A stretch of 64,000 nt of DNA from Streptomyces lydicus (GTDB taxonomy: Bacteria > Actinomycetota > Actinomycetes > Streptomycetales > Streptomycetaceae). Positions 17,621 through 27,443 of the stretch are shown here, one piece after another. Within the stretch, counting starts at the first letter, position 1. Each line of letters begins with the position of its first letter. The stretch lies in the NCBI RefSeq assembly GCF_000717345.1, contig NZ_JNZA01000008.1:309796-373795 (forward strand), read 5' to 3'. The notes below the pieces were generated by a model that saw only the letters and a list, made by a program, of their open reading frames with translations, did no database searches and was not told the origin of the DNA. A program made the position numbers and the translations under genes.

Positions 17621-20600
17621 GTGGTGTGCAATAGACGCGTGGCAGCGCTCGACGAACCTCTGAAGAAAATCCTCGGCGGCACCACCGCGAAGGTGCTGGC
17701 CGAGCATCTCGACCTGCATACGGTCGGCGACCTGTTGCACCACTACCCGCGGCGCTACGCCGAGCGCGGTGAGCTGACCCGGCTCGCCGACCTCCCGCTG
17801 GACGAACACGTCACGGTCGTGGCGCAGGTCGCCGACGCGCGGGTGCTGAAGTTCAACGCCGGCCGGGGACAGCGGCTGGAAGTGACGCTGACGGACGGCA
17901 GTGGCCGGCTCCAGCTGGTCTTCTTCGGCAAGGGCATCCACAAGCCGCACAAGGAGCTGCTGCCGGGCCGCCGGGCGATGTTCGCCGGCAAGGTGTCCGT
18001 CTTCAACCGCAAACTCCAGCTCGCCCACCCCGAATACGAGCTCCTCGACCGGGACGCCGACAGCGAAGCCGTGGACGCCTTCGCCCAGCAGCTGATGCCG
18101 ATCTACCCGGCCTGCCAGCAGATGGCGTCGTGGAAGATCGCCAAGGCGGTCGACGCGGTGCTGCCCAGCGCGCAGGACGCCGTCGACCCGCTGCCGGAGG
18201 CGCTGCGCGAGGGGCGGTCGCTGGTCCCGCTCACCGAGGCACTGCTCAAGATCCACCGGCCGGCCGGCAAGGCCGATATCGCCGACGCGCGGGCCCGGCT
18301 GAAGTGGGACGAGGCGTTCGTGATGCAGGTCGCGCTCGCCCGGCGCCGCCTCGCCGACACCCAACTCCCTGCCGTCGCACGGAGATTGGTCGACGGCGGC
18401 ATTCTCGACGCGTTCGACGCCAAGCTGCCCTTCACGCTCACCGAGGGACAGCAGAAGGTCAGCCGGGAGATCTTCGACGACCTGGCGACCGAACACCCCA
18501 TGCACCGCCTCCTCCAGGGCGAGGTCGGTTCGGGCAAGGCGCAGCCGCTGGACTCCCTGGTGCTCACCCCGCGCGGCTTCCGGCCCATGGGGGAGATGAC
18601 CGTCGGCACGGAAGTGGTGGTGCCCAGCGGCGAGCTCGCCGTGGTGGACGGCGTCTTCCCACAGGGCGAGCGCGACGTGTGGCGGCTGGTCCTGTCCGAC
18701 GGCAGCACCGTCGAGTGCGACGACGAGCACCTGTGGATCGTCGGGACCCGCGACACCGGCGAGCGGGTGACGGAGCGGGTGCTGACGACGCGCGCGCTGC
18801 GGGCGGATCTGCTGCGGCCCGACGGCCGCCCCAAGTGGTCCATCGCCCCGGCCACGCCGGTGGACCTGGAGGACGGCGGGGAGCGTCCGCTCGATCCGTA
18901 CGAACTGGGGAAGGCGCTGGGCGGCGGCTCCGGCGACCGCGTACCGGACGCCTACCGCAACGCGCCGCTGAAGGACCGGCTGGCCGTGGTGCAGGGCCTG
19001 CTGGACGCGGGCGGCGCGCCCGCCGGGGGCCGGGCGGTGTTCCGCGCGGCGGCCGGCCCGCTGGCCGCCGACCTCGGGTGGCTGGTGCGCTCCCTGGGGG
19101 GCCGTGCGCAGCTGCGTGCCGTGGGGGAGGGCGCCTGCGACGTGGACGTGGCGCTGCCGGGCGGGTATCCGCCCTTCCGGGCGGGGGGCGGCGCGGACGC
19201 CGCGTCCGGCGACGGCGGCGAGGACTTCCGGCGTGCCGTCCGGGCCGTCGAGCACGTCGGCCGCAAGCCCGTCCAGTGCATCAGCGTGGCGCACCCCGAC
19301 CACGCCTATGTGACCGACCACTTCACCGTCACGCACAACACCATGGTCGCGCTGCGCGCCATGCTCGGCGTGGTCGACAGCGGCGGTCAGGCCGCGATGC
19401 TGGCGCCCACCGAGGTGCTGGCCCAGCAGCACCACCGCTCGATCACCGAGATGATGGGGGAGCTGGCCGAGGGCGGCATGCTGGGCGGGGCGGAGCAGGG
19501 CACCAAGGTGGTGCTGCTGACCGGCTCCATGGGGGCCGCGGCCCGCCGGCAGGCGCTGCTCGACCTGGTGACCGGCGAGTCCGGGATCGTCGTCGGCACC
19601 CATGCCCTGATCGAGGACAAGGTGCAGTTCCACGACCTGGGGCTGGTGGTCGTCGACGAGCAGCACCGCTTCGGCGTCGAGCAGCGGGACGCGCTGCGCG
19701 GCAAGGGCAAACAGCCGCCGCACCTCCTGGTGATGACCGCGACGCCCATTCCCCGCACGGTCGCCATGACCGTCTTCGGCGATCTGGAGACCTCCGTCCT
19801 GGACCAACTCCCCGCCGGACGCTCGCCGATCGCCACCCACGTGGTGCCCGCCAAGGACAAGCCGCACTTCCTGTCGCGCGCCTGGGAGCGGGTCCGCGAA
19901 GAGGTGTCCGCCGGCCACCAGGCGTACGTGGTGTGCCCGCGGATCGGCGACGACGAGGAGACGGCCGCGGAGACGCCGAAGGGCGCCAAGAAGGCGTCGG
20001 GCAGTTCCAAGGGGGCGGCGGCGAAGGCGAGTTCACCGGAGGACGTGGCGGAGAAGCGTCCGCCGCTGGCCGTCCTCGACATCGCCGAGCAGCTCTCGAA
20101 GGGCCCGCTGTCGGACCTCCGGGTGGCGGTGCTGCACGGCAGGATGGCGCCGGACGACAAGGACGACGTGATGCGCGCCTTCGCGGCCGGCGAGCTGGAC
20201 GTGCTGGTCGCGACGACGGTCATCGAGGTCGGCGTGAACGTCCCGAACGCCACCGCCATGGTGATCATGGACGCGGACCGCTTCGGCGTCTCCCAGCTCC
20301 ACCAGCTGCGCGGCCGGGTCGGCCGCGGCTCGGCCCCCGGCCTGTGCCTGCTGGTCAGCGAGATGCCCGAGGCCAGCCCGGCCCGCGCCCGGCTCGCCGC
20401 CGTGGCCGGCACCCTCGACGGCTTCGAGCTCTCCCGCATCGACCTGGAACAGCGGCGCGAGGGCGACGTCCTGGGGCAGGCGCAGTCCGGCGTCCGCTCC
20501 TCGCTGCGGATGCTCGCGGTCATCGACGACGAGGAGGTCATCGCGGCCGCCCGGGAGGAGGCCACGGCACTGGTCACCGCCGATCCCGAACTGACCGGCT

Positions 20601-20671
20601 ATCCGGAGCTGCGGACCGCCCTGTCGGCCCTGCTGGACGAGGAGCGGGAGCAGTATCTGGACAAGGGCTGA
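17621..20671 (+). CDS. recG: ATP-dependent DNA helicase RecG containing an intein
   Basis: The 1016-residue precursor holds a RecG of about 749 residues split by an intein. Extein features are the N-terminal wedge/OB domain (LLHHYPRRYAERGEL), Walker A LLQGEVGSGK joined to TMVALRAML after splicing, DEQHRFGVEQR, MTATPIPRT, QAYVVCPRIGDDEE with a Lys/Ala/Ser-rich insert, and QLHQLRGRVGRG. RecG remodels stalled replication forks. The intein separates the Walker A Lys from its Thr, so the precursor should be inactive until splicing. Starts at GTG 17621, 17624 and 17639 are possible; homologues have a few residues before LDEPLKK, which fits the first two. The frame is uninterrupted. Confidence 0.95.
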   Translation: MVCNRRVAALDEPLKKILGGTTAKVLAEHLDLHTVGDLLHHYPRRYAERGELTRLADLPLDEHVTVVAQVADARVLKFNAGRGQRLEVTLTDGSGRLQLVFFGKGIHKPHKELLPGRRAMFAGKVSVFNRKLQLAHPEYELLDRDADSEAVDAFAQQLMPIYPACQQMASWKIAKAVDAVLPSAQDAVDPLPEALREGRSLVPLTEALLKIHRPAGKADIADARARLKWDEAFVMQVALARRRLADTQLPAVARRLVDGGILDAFDAKLPFTLTEGQQKVSREIFDDLATEHPMHRLLQGEVGSGKAQPLDSLVLTPRGFRPMGEMTVGTEVVVPSGELAVVDGVFPQGERDVWRLVLSDGSTVECDDEHLWIVGTRDTGERVTERVLTTRALRADLLRPDGRPKWSIAPATPVDLEDGGERPLDPYELGKALGGGSGDRVPDAYRNAPLKDRLAVVQGLLDAGGAPAGGRAVFRAAAGPLAADLGWLVRSLGGRAQLRAVGEGACDVDVALPGGYPPFRAGGGADAASGDGGEDFRRAVRAVEHVGRKPVQCISVAHPDHAYVTDHFTVTHNTMVALRAMLGVVDSGGQAAMLAPTEVLAQQHHRSITEMMGELAEGGMLGGAEQGTKVVLLTGSMGAAARRQALLDLVTGESGIVVGTHALIEDKVQFHDLGLVVVDEQHRFGVEQRDALRGKGKQPPHLLVMTATPIPRTVAMTVFGDLETSVLDQLPAGRSPIATHVVPAKDKPHFLSRAWERVREEVSAGHQAYVVCPRIGDDEETAAETPKGAKKASGSSKGAAAKASSPEDVAEKRPPLAVLDIAEQLSKGPLSDLRVAVLHGRMAPDDKDDVMRAFAAGELDVLVATTVIEVGVNVPNATAMVIMDADRFGVSQLHQLRGRVGRGSAPGLCLLVSEMPEASPARARLAAVAGTLDGFELSRIDLEQRREGDVLGQAQSGVRSSLRMLAVIDDEEVIAAAREEATALVTADPELTGYPELRTALSALLDEEREQYLDKG
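18539..19339 (+). other. class 3-type intein within RecG, degenerate endonuclease
   Basis: A 267-residue in-frame insert between Lys306 and the next RecG Thr. It begins AQPLDSLVLTPRGFRPMGEM (splicing block A with Ala1 instead of Cys or Ser). Block B is CDDEHLWIV, with His64 and Trp66. Block F is VQCISVAHPDHAYVTDHF, with Cys247. It ends TVTHN with Thr265, His266 and Asn267, followed by Thr+1. Trp-B12, Cys-F4 and Thr-G5 are the WCT set that defines class 3 inteins, known from the mycobacteriophage Bethlehem DnaB intein. The middle keeps traces of a LAGLIDADG domain (LDPYELGKALGGGS and LAVVQGLLDAGGA) with most of the segment between motifs gone. GC content matches the host gene. Confidence 0.92.
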
Positions 20672-20840
20672 CGGGAACGACCCGGCCGCACCCCGGTCGC
20701 CGGCCGCGTGAGATCGATCACGGGCCCGGGGGCCCGCGCGGCGTCCTCGGCGGGCGCCCGCCCCCCGGCCGACGCCATATCGTGGAGGAGCGGAGCCGCC
20801 ACCGGCTCCCGCCTCTCCACACCGACCACGCACAACGTAA

Positions 20841-21959
<1,119 letters not shown>

Positions 21960-21986
21960 CGCCGGCCACGGCACACCGGCCGTACC

Positions 21987-22013
21987 GCCCGACTGATGGA
22001 GCGTCAGTCGGTG
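21987..22013 (+). terminator. possible terminator after coaD
   Basis: CCGACTGA (21989-21996) and TCAGTCGG (22004-22011) pair perfectly around a 7-nt loop, 29 bp after the coaD stop, with GC-rich flanks. It is a modest stem with no T-run. Confidence 0.5.
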
Positions 22014-22089
22014 TCGGGCGGAGGGCCCGTGGACGTACAGTCGACCCGTTCCGTCGTTCCAACCCCCTTCAGAGAGTGGCGAGTCCAAG

Positions 22090-23235
22090 GTGGACGTGCA
22101 GAAGAAGCTCGACGACATCGTCGCGACCGTCGGCAGCGCCCGGTCCATGCCCATGTCGGCATCGTGCGTGATCAACCGCGCCGAGCTGCTCGCCCTGCTG
22201 GAGGAGGTGCGCGCGGCGCTGCCCGGCTCGCTCGCGCAGGCGCAGGAACTCATCGGCGGCCGGGAGCAGCTGGTCGAGGACGCGCGGGCCGAGGCGGAGC
22301 GGATCATCGAGTCCGCGCACGCCCAGCGCGGTTCGCTGATCTCCGACACCGAGATCGCCCGGCAGTCCCAGGAGGAGGCGGACCGGATCCTCGCGGAGGC
22401 CCGCCGGGAGGCCGAGGAGATCCGCGCCGAGGCCGACGACTACGTCGACAGCAAGCTCGCCAACTTCGAGGTCGTGCTCACCAAGACCATCGGATCCGTC
22501 GACCGCGGCCGCGAGAAGCTGCTCGGCCGCGGGCCGGACCACGACGAGCAGGGCTACCTCGACGAGGACGGCACCCAGGCCCCCGAGCGCAGCGCCGACC
22601 CGGAGACCCTCAGGCAGCGCGCCGACGCCTATGTGGACGCCAAGTTCGGGGCGTTCCAGGCGGTGCTGACCAAGACGCTGGAGGCGGTCGGCCGGGGCCG
22701 TGACAAGCTCCAGGGTGCCCGGGCGATCGACGAGCTCGCGGCCCACATGGCGAGCGCCGGCGACCCGCAGACCGGGCAGCCGCAGGCCGACGCCGAGTAT
22801 CTGGCCGAGCTGGCGGGCATCGGCGCCGACCGGGACGCCCAGGCGCCCCAGGTCCAGGTTCCCCCGATGCCGCAGGTGCAGCCCCAGCAGGTGCAGGACC
22901 ACCAGCAGCCCCTGCACCCCCAGGACCACCAGCAGCCGCTCCAGCCCCAGCACCAGGACTACTACGACCCCGCCGCCTACCAGCAGCAGGACGTCTACGG
23001 CTACCAGCAGCCCCAGCAGGCCGCCTACGCCCAGCACCAGGATCCGTACGGCTACGACTGGCAGCAGCAGGCCCAGCAGCAGGGCTACGACCCCAACGCC
23101 TATCTCCAGCAGCAGGTGCCCCAGCAGGCCCAGCACCACGCGCCGCAGCCCGGTGCGCTGGACGAGACCAGCCTCTTCGACACCAGCATGATCGACCTGG
23201 ATCAGCTGCGGCAGTACGAGGAGGGCCGCCAGTAG
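22090..23235 (+). CDS. coiled-coil protein with Q/P/Y-rich tail, DivIVA/ATP-synthase-b-like
   Basis: A 381-residue protein. Residues 1-40 are conserved (MDVQKKLDDIVATVGSARSM). Residues about 45-125 form a charged coiled coil rich in AEAERI and EARREAEEIRAEA repeats, and a second short helical block covers about 165-220. From about residue 253 the protein is low complexity, rich in Gln, Pro and Tyr. The end DTSMIDLDQLRQYEEGRQ is again conserved-looking. The coiled coil resembles cell-division initiation proteins and the F-ATPase b subunit, which is how such proteins are often labelled. The role is not established. GTG at 22090 follows a GAGTCCAAG site. Confidence 0.82.
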   Translation: MDVQKKLDDIVATVGSARSMPMSASCVINRAELLALLEEVRAALPGSLAQAQELIGGREQLVEDARAEAERIIESAHAQRGSLISDTEIARQSQEEADRILAEARREAEEIRAEADDYVDSKLANFEVVLTKTIGSVDRGREKLLGRGPDHDEQGYLDEDGTQAPERSADPETLRQRADAYVDAKFGAFQAVLTKTLEAVGRGRDKLQGARAIDELAAHMASAGDPQTGQPQADAEYLAELAGIGADRDAQAPQVQVPPMPQVQPQQVQDHQQPLHPQDHQQPLQPQHQDYYDPAAYQQQDVYGYQQPQQAAYAQHQDPYGYDWQQQAQQQGYDPNAYLQQQVPQQAQHHAPQPGALDETSLFDTSMIDLDQLRQYEEGRQ

Positions 23236-23275
23236 GCGGTCCGGCGCCGGAAACCGCTTGCCGGCCGGGAGCGGA

Positions 23276-23305
23276 TTGGGCCTATCGGGGCCCGTCCAGT
23301 ATCCT
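23276..23305 (+). promoter_or_regulatory. candidate promoter of yceD-rpmF-rnc
   Basis: TTGGGC (23276-23281), an 18-bp spacer and TATCCT (23300-23305) lie 57-86 bp upstream of the yceD start and resemble a vegetative promoter. Confidence 0.4.
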
Positions 23306-23361
23306 GGCTCTTCGGTCGCGCGTATTGACGCGATCTCTGCTGCCCGAATTCCACAGAGGGA

Positions 23362-24027
23362 ATGCGGGCGGCGTGCAGACCCCGTAGAAAGCAGGAAGCC
23401 ATCAACGCCCGCCTCGACCACCGTTCCCCTCTCGTGTTCGACACGCGTGAGCTGGGCCGGCGTCCCGGTGCGCTCAAGAGGGTCTCCCGCTCCGTCGAGG
23501 CCCCCCGGGATCTCGGCAACGAGGTCATCGGTGTGCCCGAGGGCGCGACGGTGGAACTCGACCTCCGCCTGGAATCGGTCATGGACGGTGTGCTTGTCAC
23601 AGGTACCGGCCGTGCGACCGTCAAGGGGGAGTGCGTAAGGTGTCTGGAGCCGCTGGAGCGTGAGCTCGACAGCGACTTCCAGGAGATGTTCGCCTACCCC
23701 GACGCCGATGCCCGCGTCCATGACAAGGACGCCGGCGACGACGCCGAGGATGAGGAGGACACCCTCTTCCTCGAGGACGACCTGTTCGACCTCGAACCCG
23801 TGCTGCGCGATGCGGTGGTGCTCGCACTGCCGATGCAGCCGGTGTGCCAGGACGACTGCCCGGGCCTCTGCTCCGATTGCGGAGCGCGGCTCGCGGACGA
23901 CCCGGACCACCATCACGACGCCGTCGACATCCGTTGGGCGGCACTGCAGGGACTCGCCGAGACCGTCAAGGACGGCGAGAAGGACAACGCACCCCGCGAC
24001 GGCGGGGATGAACCTCAGGAGAAGTAG
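23362..24027 (+). CDS. YceD/DUF177 family protein
   Basis: A 221-residue member of the DUF177 family, whose genes sit next to rpmF in most bacteria and which is linked to rRNA metabolism. Recognisable parts are [39 protein letters not shown] and [16 protein letters not shown], the last two forming a four-Cys zinc-like site. A very acidic stretch lies around residues 115-145. ATG at 23362 has GAGGG only 2-3 nt upstream, so the true start is uncertain. rpmF begins 3 bp after the stop. Confidence 0.88.
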   Translation: MRAACRPRRKQEAINARLDHRSPLVFDTRELGRRPGALKRVSRSVEAPRDLGNEVIGVPEGATVELDLRLESVMDGVLVTGTGRATVKGECVRCLEPLERELDSDFQEMFAYPDADARVHDKDAGDDAEDEEDTLFLEDDLFDLEPVLRDAVVLALPMQPVCQDDCPGLCSDCGARLADDPDHHHDAVDIRWAALQGLAETVKDGEKDNAPRDGGDEPQEK

Positions 24028-24029
24028 CC

Positions 24030-24203
24030 GTGGCTGTTCCGAAGCGGAAGATGTCGCGCAGCAACACGCGCCACCGCCGGTCGCAGTGGAAGGCTGCGGT
24101 CCCCACCCTGGTGGCGTGCGAGCGCTGCCACGAGCCCAAGCAGCAGCACATCGCGTGCCCCGCTTGCGGCACCTACAACAAGCGCCAGGTCCTCGAGGTC
24201 TGA
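24030..24203 (+). CDS. rpmF: 50S ribosomal protein L32, zinc-ribbon type
   Basis: A 57-residue protein starting [20 protein letters not shown], the standard L32 N terminus. CERC and CPAC (spacing about 10) form the zinc ribbon. GTG at 24030 follows AGGAGAAGTAGCC, whose ribosome site lies in the end of yceD. The gene ends 7 bp before rnc, so yceD, rpmF and rnc probably form one transcript. Confidence 0.96.
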   Translation: MAVPKRKMSRSNTRHRRSQWKAAVPTLVACERCHEPKQQHIACPACGTYNKRQVLEV

Positions 24204-24210
24204 GCGGCTG

Positions 24211-25080
24211 GTGACAGGCACTGTGTCTAGCCCCAAAAAGGCGGAAGACGCCCATTCGACTCCTCGCACTCGCGAGGGTGAACCGGCTCCGGCGGACACG
24301 GCCTCGTCTCACACGCTTCTGGAAGGGCGGCTCGGGTACAAGCTCGAGTCCGCCCTTCTGGTGCGTGCGCTGACGCACCGCTCGTACGCATACGAGAACG
24401 GCGGTCTGCCCACCAACGAGCGGCTCGAGTTCCTCGGGGACTCGGTGCTCGGCCTGGTGGTCACCGACACGCTGTACCGCATCCACCCCGACCTGCCCGA
24501 AGGCCAGCTGGCCAAGTTGCGGGCCGCGGTGGTCAACTCGCGTGCGCTTGCCGAGGTGGGCCGCGGCCTCGACCTCGGCGCCTTCATCCGCCTCGGTAGG
24601 GGCGAGGAAGGCACGGGCGGCCGGGACAAGGCATCCATCCTCGCCGACACTCTTGAAGCAGTGATCGGCGCGGTCTATCTCGACCAGGGCCTCGACGCGG
24701 CCGGCGAGCTGGTGCACCGGCTCTTCGACCCGCTCATCGAGAAGTCCTCCAGCCTGGGCGCGGGTCTGGACTGGAAGACCAGCCTCCAGGAACTCACCGC
24801 GACCGAAGGTCTCGGCGTCCCGGAGTACCTGGTCACCGAGACCGGCCCGGACCACGAGAAGACCTTTACTGCTGCTGCCCGCGTCGGTGGTGTCTCGTAC
24901 GGCACCGGCACCGGCCGCAGCAAGAAGGAAGCCGAGCAGCAGGCGGCCGAGTCGGCGTGGCGCGCGATCCGCGCCGCGGCGGACGAGGCGGCCAAGGCGG
25001 CATCCTCCGGCGACGATGCGTCGCCGGCTTCCGACAGCTCGGCTCCGGCCTCCGGCGACACCTCGTCGCCGGGGCACTGA
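24211..25080 (+). CDS. rnc: ribonuclease III
   Basis: A 289-residue double-stranded RNA endonuclease that processes rRNA and regulates antibiotic genes in Streptomyces (AbsB in S. coelicolor). It has a disordered N terminus (residues 1-30), the RNase III signature [18 protein letters not shown] with catalytic acidic residues, [16 protein letters not shown], then a dsRNA-binding domain ([33 protein letters not shown]). The tail is Ala/Ser-rich. GTG at 24211 is the likely start. A 19-bp perfect hairpin follows the stop. Confidence 0.95.
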   Translation: MTGTVSSPKKAEDAHSTPRTREGEPAPADTASSHTLLEGRLGYKLESALLVRALTHRSYAYENGGLPTNERLEFLGDSVLGLVVTDTLYRIHPDLPEGQLAKLRAAVVNSRALAEVGRGLDLGAFIRLGRGEEGTGGRDKASILADTLEAVIGAVYLDQGLDAAGELVHRLFDPLIEKSSSLGAGLDWKTSLQELTATEGLGVPEYLVTETGPDHEKTFTAAARVGGVSYGTGTGRSKKEAEQQAAESAWRAIRAAADEAAKAASSGDDASPASDSSAPASGDTSSPGH

Positions 25081-25090
25081 AGCACCGTTT

Positions 25091-25133
25091 CTGACCCCGT
25101 ACGGGCGGCCGCGCGCCGCCCGTACGGGGTCAG
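25091..25133 (+). terminator. strong hairpin terminator after rnc
   Basis: Perfect 19-bp arms (25091-25109 and 25115-25133; arm CTGACCCCGTACGGGCGGC) enclose a 5-nt loop, 10 bp after the rnc stop. Confidence 0.88.
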
Positions 25134-25186
25134 AAGTCTTTCCCGCATCCCCAGTTGCCCCCTCCCGCCGTCCCGAGGAGCCCTCC

Positions 25187-26113
25187 GTGCCCGAGCTGCC
25201 CGAGGTCGAGGTCGTACGCCGTGGACTGGAGCGCTGGGTCAGCGGCCGGACGATCGACACGGTCGAGGTGCACCATCCGCGCGCCATTCGCCGGCACACC
25301 GCCGGTGCGGCCGACTTCGCGGCCCGGCTCAAGGGGCTGCGGCTGGGCGTGGCCCGCCGGCGCGGCAAGTACCTCTGGCTCCCGGTGACCGGGGGCGGCC
25401 CGGCCGCGCAGACCGCGGCCGAAGGCATCGGCCCGCTCGTCACGCCGTCGGTCACCCACGGCCTGGCGATCCTCGCCCACCTCGGTATGAGCGGGCAGTT
25501 GCTGGTCCAGCCGCACGACGCCCCCGACGAGAAGCATCTGCGCATCCGTGTCCGCTTCGACGACGACCAGGACACCGAGCTCCGCTTCGTCGACCAGCGC
25601 ACCTTCGGCGGCCTCTCGGTGCACGACACCGTCCCCGGCGACGCCGACCAGCTGCCGGACGTCATCGCGCACATCGCCCGCGACCCGCTCGACCCGGCCT
25701 TCGACGACGCCGCCTTCCACGACGCGCTGCGCCGCCGCCGGACCACCGTCAAGCGGGCGCTGCTCGACCAGACGCTGATCAGCGGGGTCGGCAACATCTA
25801 CGCCGACGAGGCGCTGTGGCGCAGCAAGCTCCACTACGAGCGGCCCACCGCCACCTTCACCCGGCCGCGGACCACCGAACTGCTCGGCCACGTCCGCGAC
25901 GTGATGAACGCCGCGCTCGCCGTCGGCGGCACCAGCTTCGACAGCCTCTACGTCAACGTCAACGGCGAGTCCGGCTACTTCGACCGTTCCCTGGACGCCT
26001 ACGGGCGCGAGGACGAACCGTGCCGCCGCTGCGGCACCCCGATCCGCCGCCGCCCCTGGATGAACCGCTCCAGCTACTTCTGCCCCCGCTGCCAGCGGCC
26101 GCCGCGGGCCTGA
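25187..26113 (+). CDS. mutM: formamidopyrimidine-DNA glycosylase
   Basis: A 308-residue base-excision enzyme removing 8-oxoguanine and formamidopyrimidines. After Met removal Pro is the N-terminal nucleophile, in [16 protein letters not shown]. Other features are [28 protein letters not shown] and the C-terminal zinc finger [11 protein letters not shown]...YFCPRCQ with four cysteines. GTG at 25187 follows GAGGAGCCCTCC. The [16 protein letters not shown] loop inserted near residue 70 is longer than in many homologues. Confidence 0.95.
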   Translation: MPELPEVEVVRRGLERWVSGRTIDTVEVHHPRAIRRHTAGAADFAARLKGLRLGVARRRGKYLWLPVTGGGPAAQTAAEGIGPLVTPSVTHGLAILAHLGMSGQLLVQPHDAPDEKHLRIRVRFDDDQDTELRFVDQRTFGGLSVHDTVPGDADQLPDVIAHIARDPLDPAFDDAAFHDALRRRRTTVKRALLDQTLISGVGNIYADEALWRSKLHYERPTATFTRPRTTELLGHVRDVMNAALAVGGTSFDSLYVNVNGESGYFDRSLDAYGREDEPCRRCGTPIRRRPWMNRSSYFCPRCQRPPRA

Positions 26114-26140
26114 CCGCGGGGCGCCGGCGGGCCGGGCGGA

Positions 26141-26566
26141 TCAGGCCCCGGTGTGCCGGGCGTCGTAGTGCTCCCGCGCGGCGAGTACCTGCGGCATCCG
26201 GTCCTCCACGAGATCGATCAGCTGCCGCAGCTGGTGGGCGACCTGGAGTCCCAGCGGCGTCAGCGCGTAATCCACCCGGGGCGGGTTGGTCTGCTGTGCC
26301 TCGCGGTGCACGAGTCCGTCCCGCTCCAGCGCGTGCAGGGTCTGGGCCAGCATCTTCTCGCTCACCCCTGCCACCCGGCGGCGCAGTTCGTTGAAGCGGA
26401 ACGTCCCGTCGAGCAGTGCGCCCAGCGTCAGGCTGCCCCATCGGTCGGTGATGTGCTTGAGCGCGTCACGGGAGGGGCAGTCGCGCGCGAACACGTCGTA
26501 GGCCAGGTCGTCCGTACAGCCGGCGGCGGACTCGCCGGCCGGCTGTGGGGTGCTCTCGGTCGCCAT
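26141..26566 (-). CDS. HxlR-family transcriptional regulator
   Basis: A 141-residue MarR-like winged-helix regulator. The HxlR signature CPSRDALKHITDRWGSLTLG carries the conserved Cys, followed by FNELRRRVAGVSEKMLAQTL and the wing LERDGLVHREAQQTNPPRVDYALT. These often sense electrophiles or quinones and repress a divergent redox gene. Here the divergent neighbour is a flavodoxin-like protein, and the shared gap contains an inverted repeat (26589-26626). Confidence 0.9.
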   Translation of the reverse strand: MATESTPQPAGESAAGCTDDLAYDVFARDCPSRDALKHITDRWGSLTLGALLDGTFRFNELRRRVAGVSEKMLAQTLHALERDGLVHREAQQTNPPRVDYALTPLGLQVAHQLRQLIDLVEDRMPQVLAAREHYDARHTGA

Positions 26567-26588
26567 GCGAACACCTTACCTCCGCACA

Positions 26589-26626
26589 GCGCTAACCGTT
26601 GGGTTGCGCTTTCTAAAAGTTAGTGC
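26589..26626. promoter_or_regulatory. candidate operator between hxlR-type gene and flavodoxin-like gene
   Basis: GCGCTAAC (26589-26596) and GTTAGTGC (26619-26626) form an inverted repeat with one mismatch, 22 bp apart. The region is A/T-rich for this genome and spans both divergent start regions, as expected for a HxlR site. Confidence 0.5.
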
Positions 26627-26701
26627 TTCTCTTTCTGTCGTCGCCCTGACCGTCCGCGAGGCACGACCGCCCGGACGCCGTTACCCGGAGGAGAATCCGC
26701 C

Positions 26702-27307
26702 ATGACCAGCCCCGCCCTGCCCGCCCCCGTCGTCTCGATCGCCTACCACTCCGGCTACGGCCACACCGCGGTCCTGGCCGAGGCGGTGCGCTCCGGTGCC
26801 GCCGACGCGGGCGCCACCGTCCACCTGATCAAGGTGGACGAGATCACCGACGCGCAGTGGGAACAGCTCGACGCCTCCGACGCCATCGTCTTCGGCTCGC
26901 CGACCTACATGGGGACCGCCTCCGGCGCCTTCCACGTCTTCGCCGAGGCGACCGCCGCGCGCTGGGCCACCCGCGCCTGGCAGGACAAGCTCGCCGCCGG
27001 CTTCACCAACTCCGCCTCGAAGAGCGGGGACAAGCTGCACACCCTGCAGTTCTTTACGGTGCTCGCCGCCCAGCACGGCATGAGCTGGGTCGGCCTCAAC
27101 CTGCTCCCGGGCTGGAACTCCTCCACCGCGTCCGAGAACGACCTGAACCGGCTCGGCTTCTTCCTCGGGGCCGCCGCCCAGTCCAACAACGACCAGGGTG
27201 CCGAGGGTGTCCACAAGGCGGATGTCGCCACCGCCGAGCACCTCGGACGCCGCATCGCCGAGCAGACCCGCATCGTCCTCGCGGGACGCGCCGCCCTCGC
27301 TGCCTGA
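26702..27307 (+). CDS. flavodoxin-like NAD(P)H:quinone oxidoreductase (WrbA-like)
   Basis: A 201-residue flavodoxin-fold protein. The FMN phosphate loop is YHSGYGHTAVLAEAV near the N terminus; FGSPTYMGTASGAFHVF is the second FMN loop, and GFTNSASKSGDKLHTLQFF resembles the WrbA/NQO segment. It probably reduces quinones or other electrophiles by two electrons using bound FMN. ATG at 26702 follows GGAGGAGAATCCGCC. Control by the divergent HxlR regulator is inferred from position. Confidence 0.88.
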   Translation: MTSPALPAPVVSIAYHSGYGHTAVLAEAVRSGAADAGATVHLIKVDEITDAQWEQLDASDAIVFGSPTYMGTASGAFHVFAEATAARWATRAWQDKLAAGFTNSASKSGDKLHTLQFFTVLAAQHGMSWVGLNLLPGWNSSTASENDLNRLGFFLGAAAQSNNDQGAEGVHKADVATAEHLGRRIAEQTRIVLAGRAALAA

Positions 27308-27349
27308 CCCGCCGCCGCGGCCCGGAAGGCCCGCGACACGGCAACCAAA

Positions 27350-27391
27350 AGCCCGCGCCGCCCCGTGATCCGTCACGGGGCGGCGCGGGCT
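27350..27391. terminator. bidirectional terminator between flavodoxin-like and CAP genes
   Basis: Perfect 19-bp arms (27350-27368 and 27373-27391) around TCCG lie between two convergent genes. AAAA precedes the stem on the plus strand, which reads as TTTT after the stem on the minus strand. Confidence 0.88.
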
Positions 27392-27443
27392 GTCGGTACA
27401 GGAGCGGCCGGGGATGCCGGCGGGGCGGCTGCTGCGGGTGGGC

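Noticed and set aside
18539..19339. The recG insert as an assembly error or a mobile element insertion
   Set aside because: It is in frame, has no transposase or target duplication, matches host GC, and carries ordered intein splicing motifs at both ends.
22069..25797. A 1242-codon minus-strand open frame
   Set aside because: It spans the antisense of five well-supported plus-strand genes (coiled-coil gene, yceD, rpmF, rnc, mutM) and has no family resemblance.
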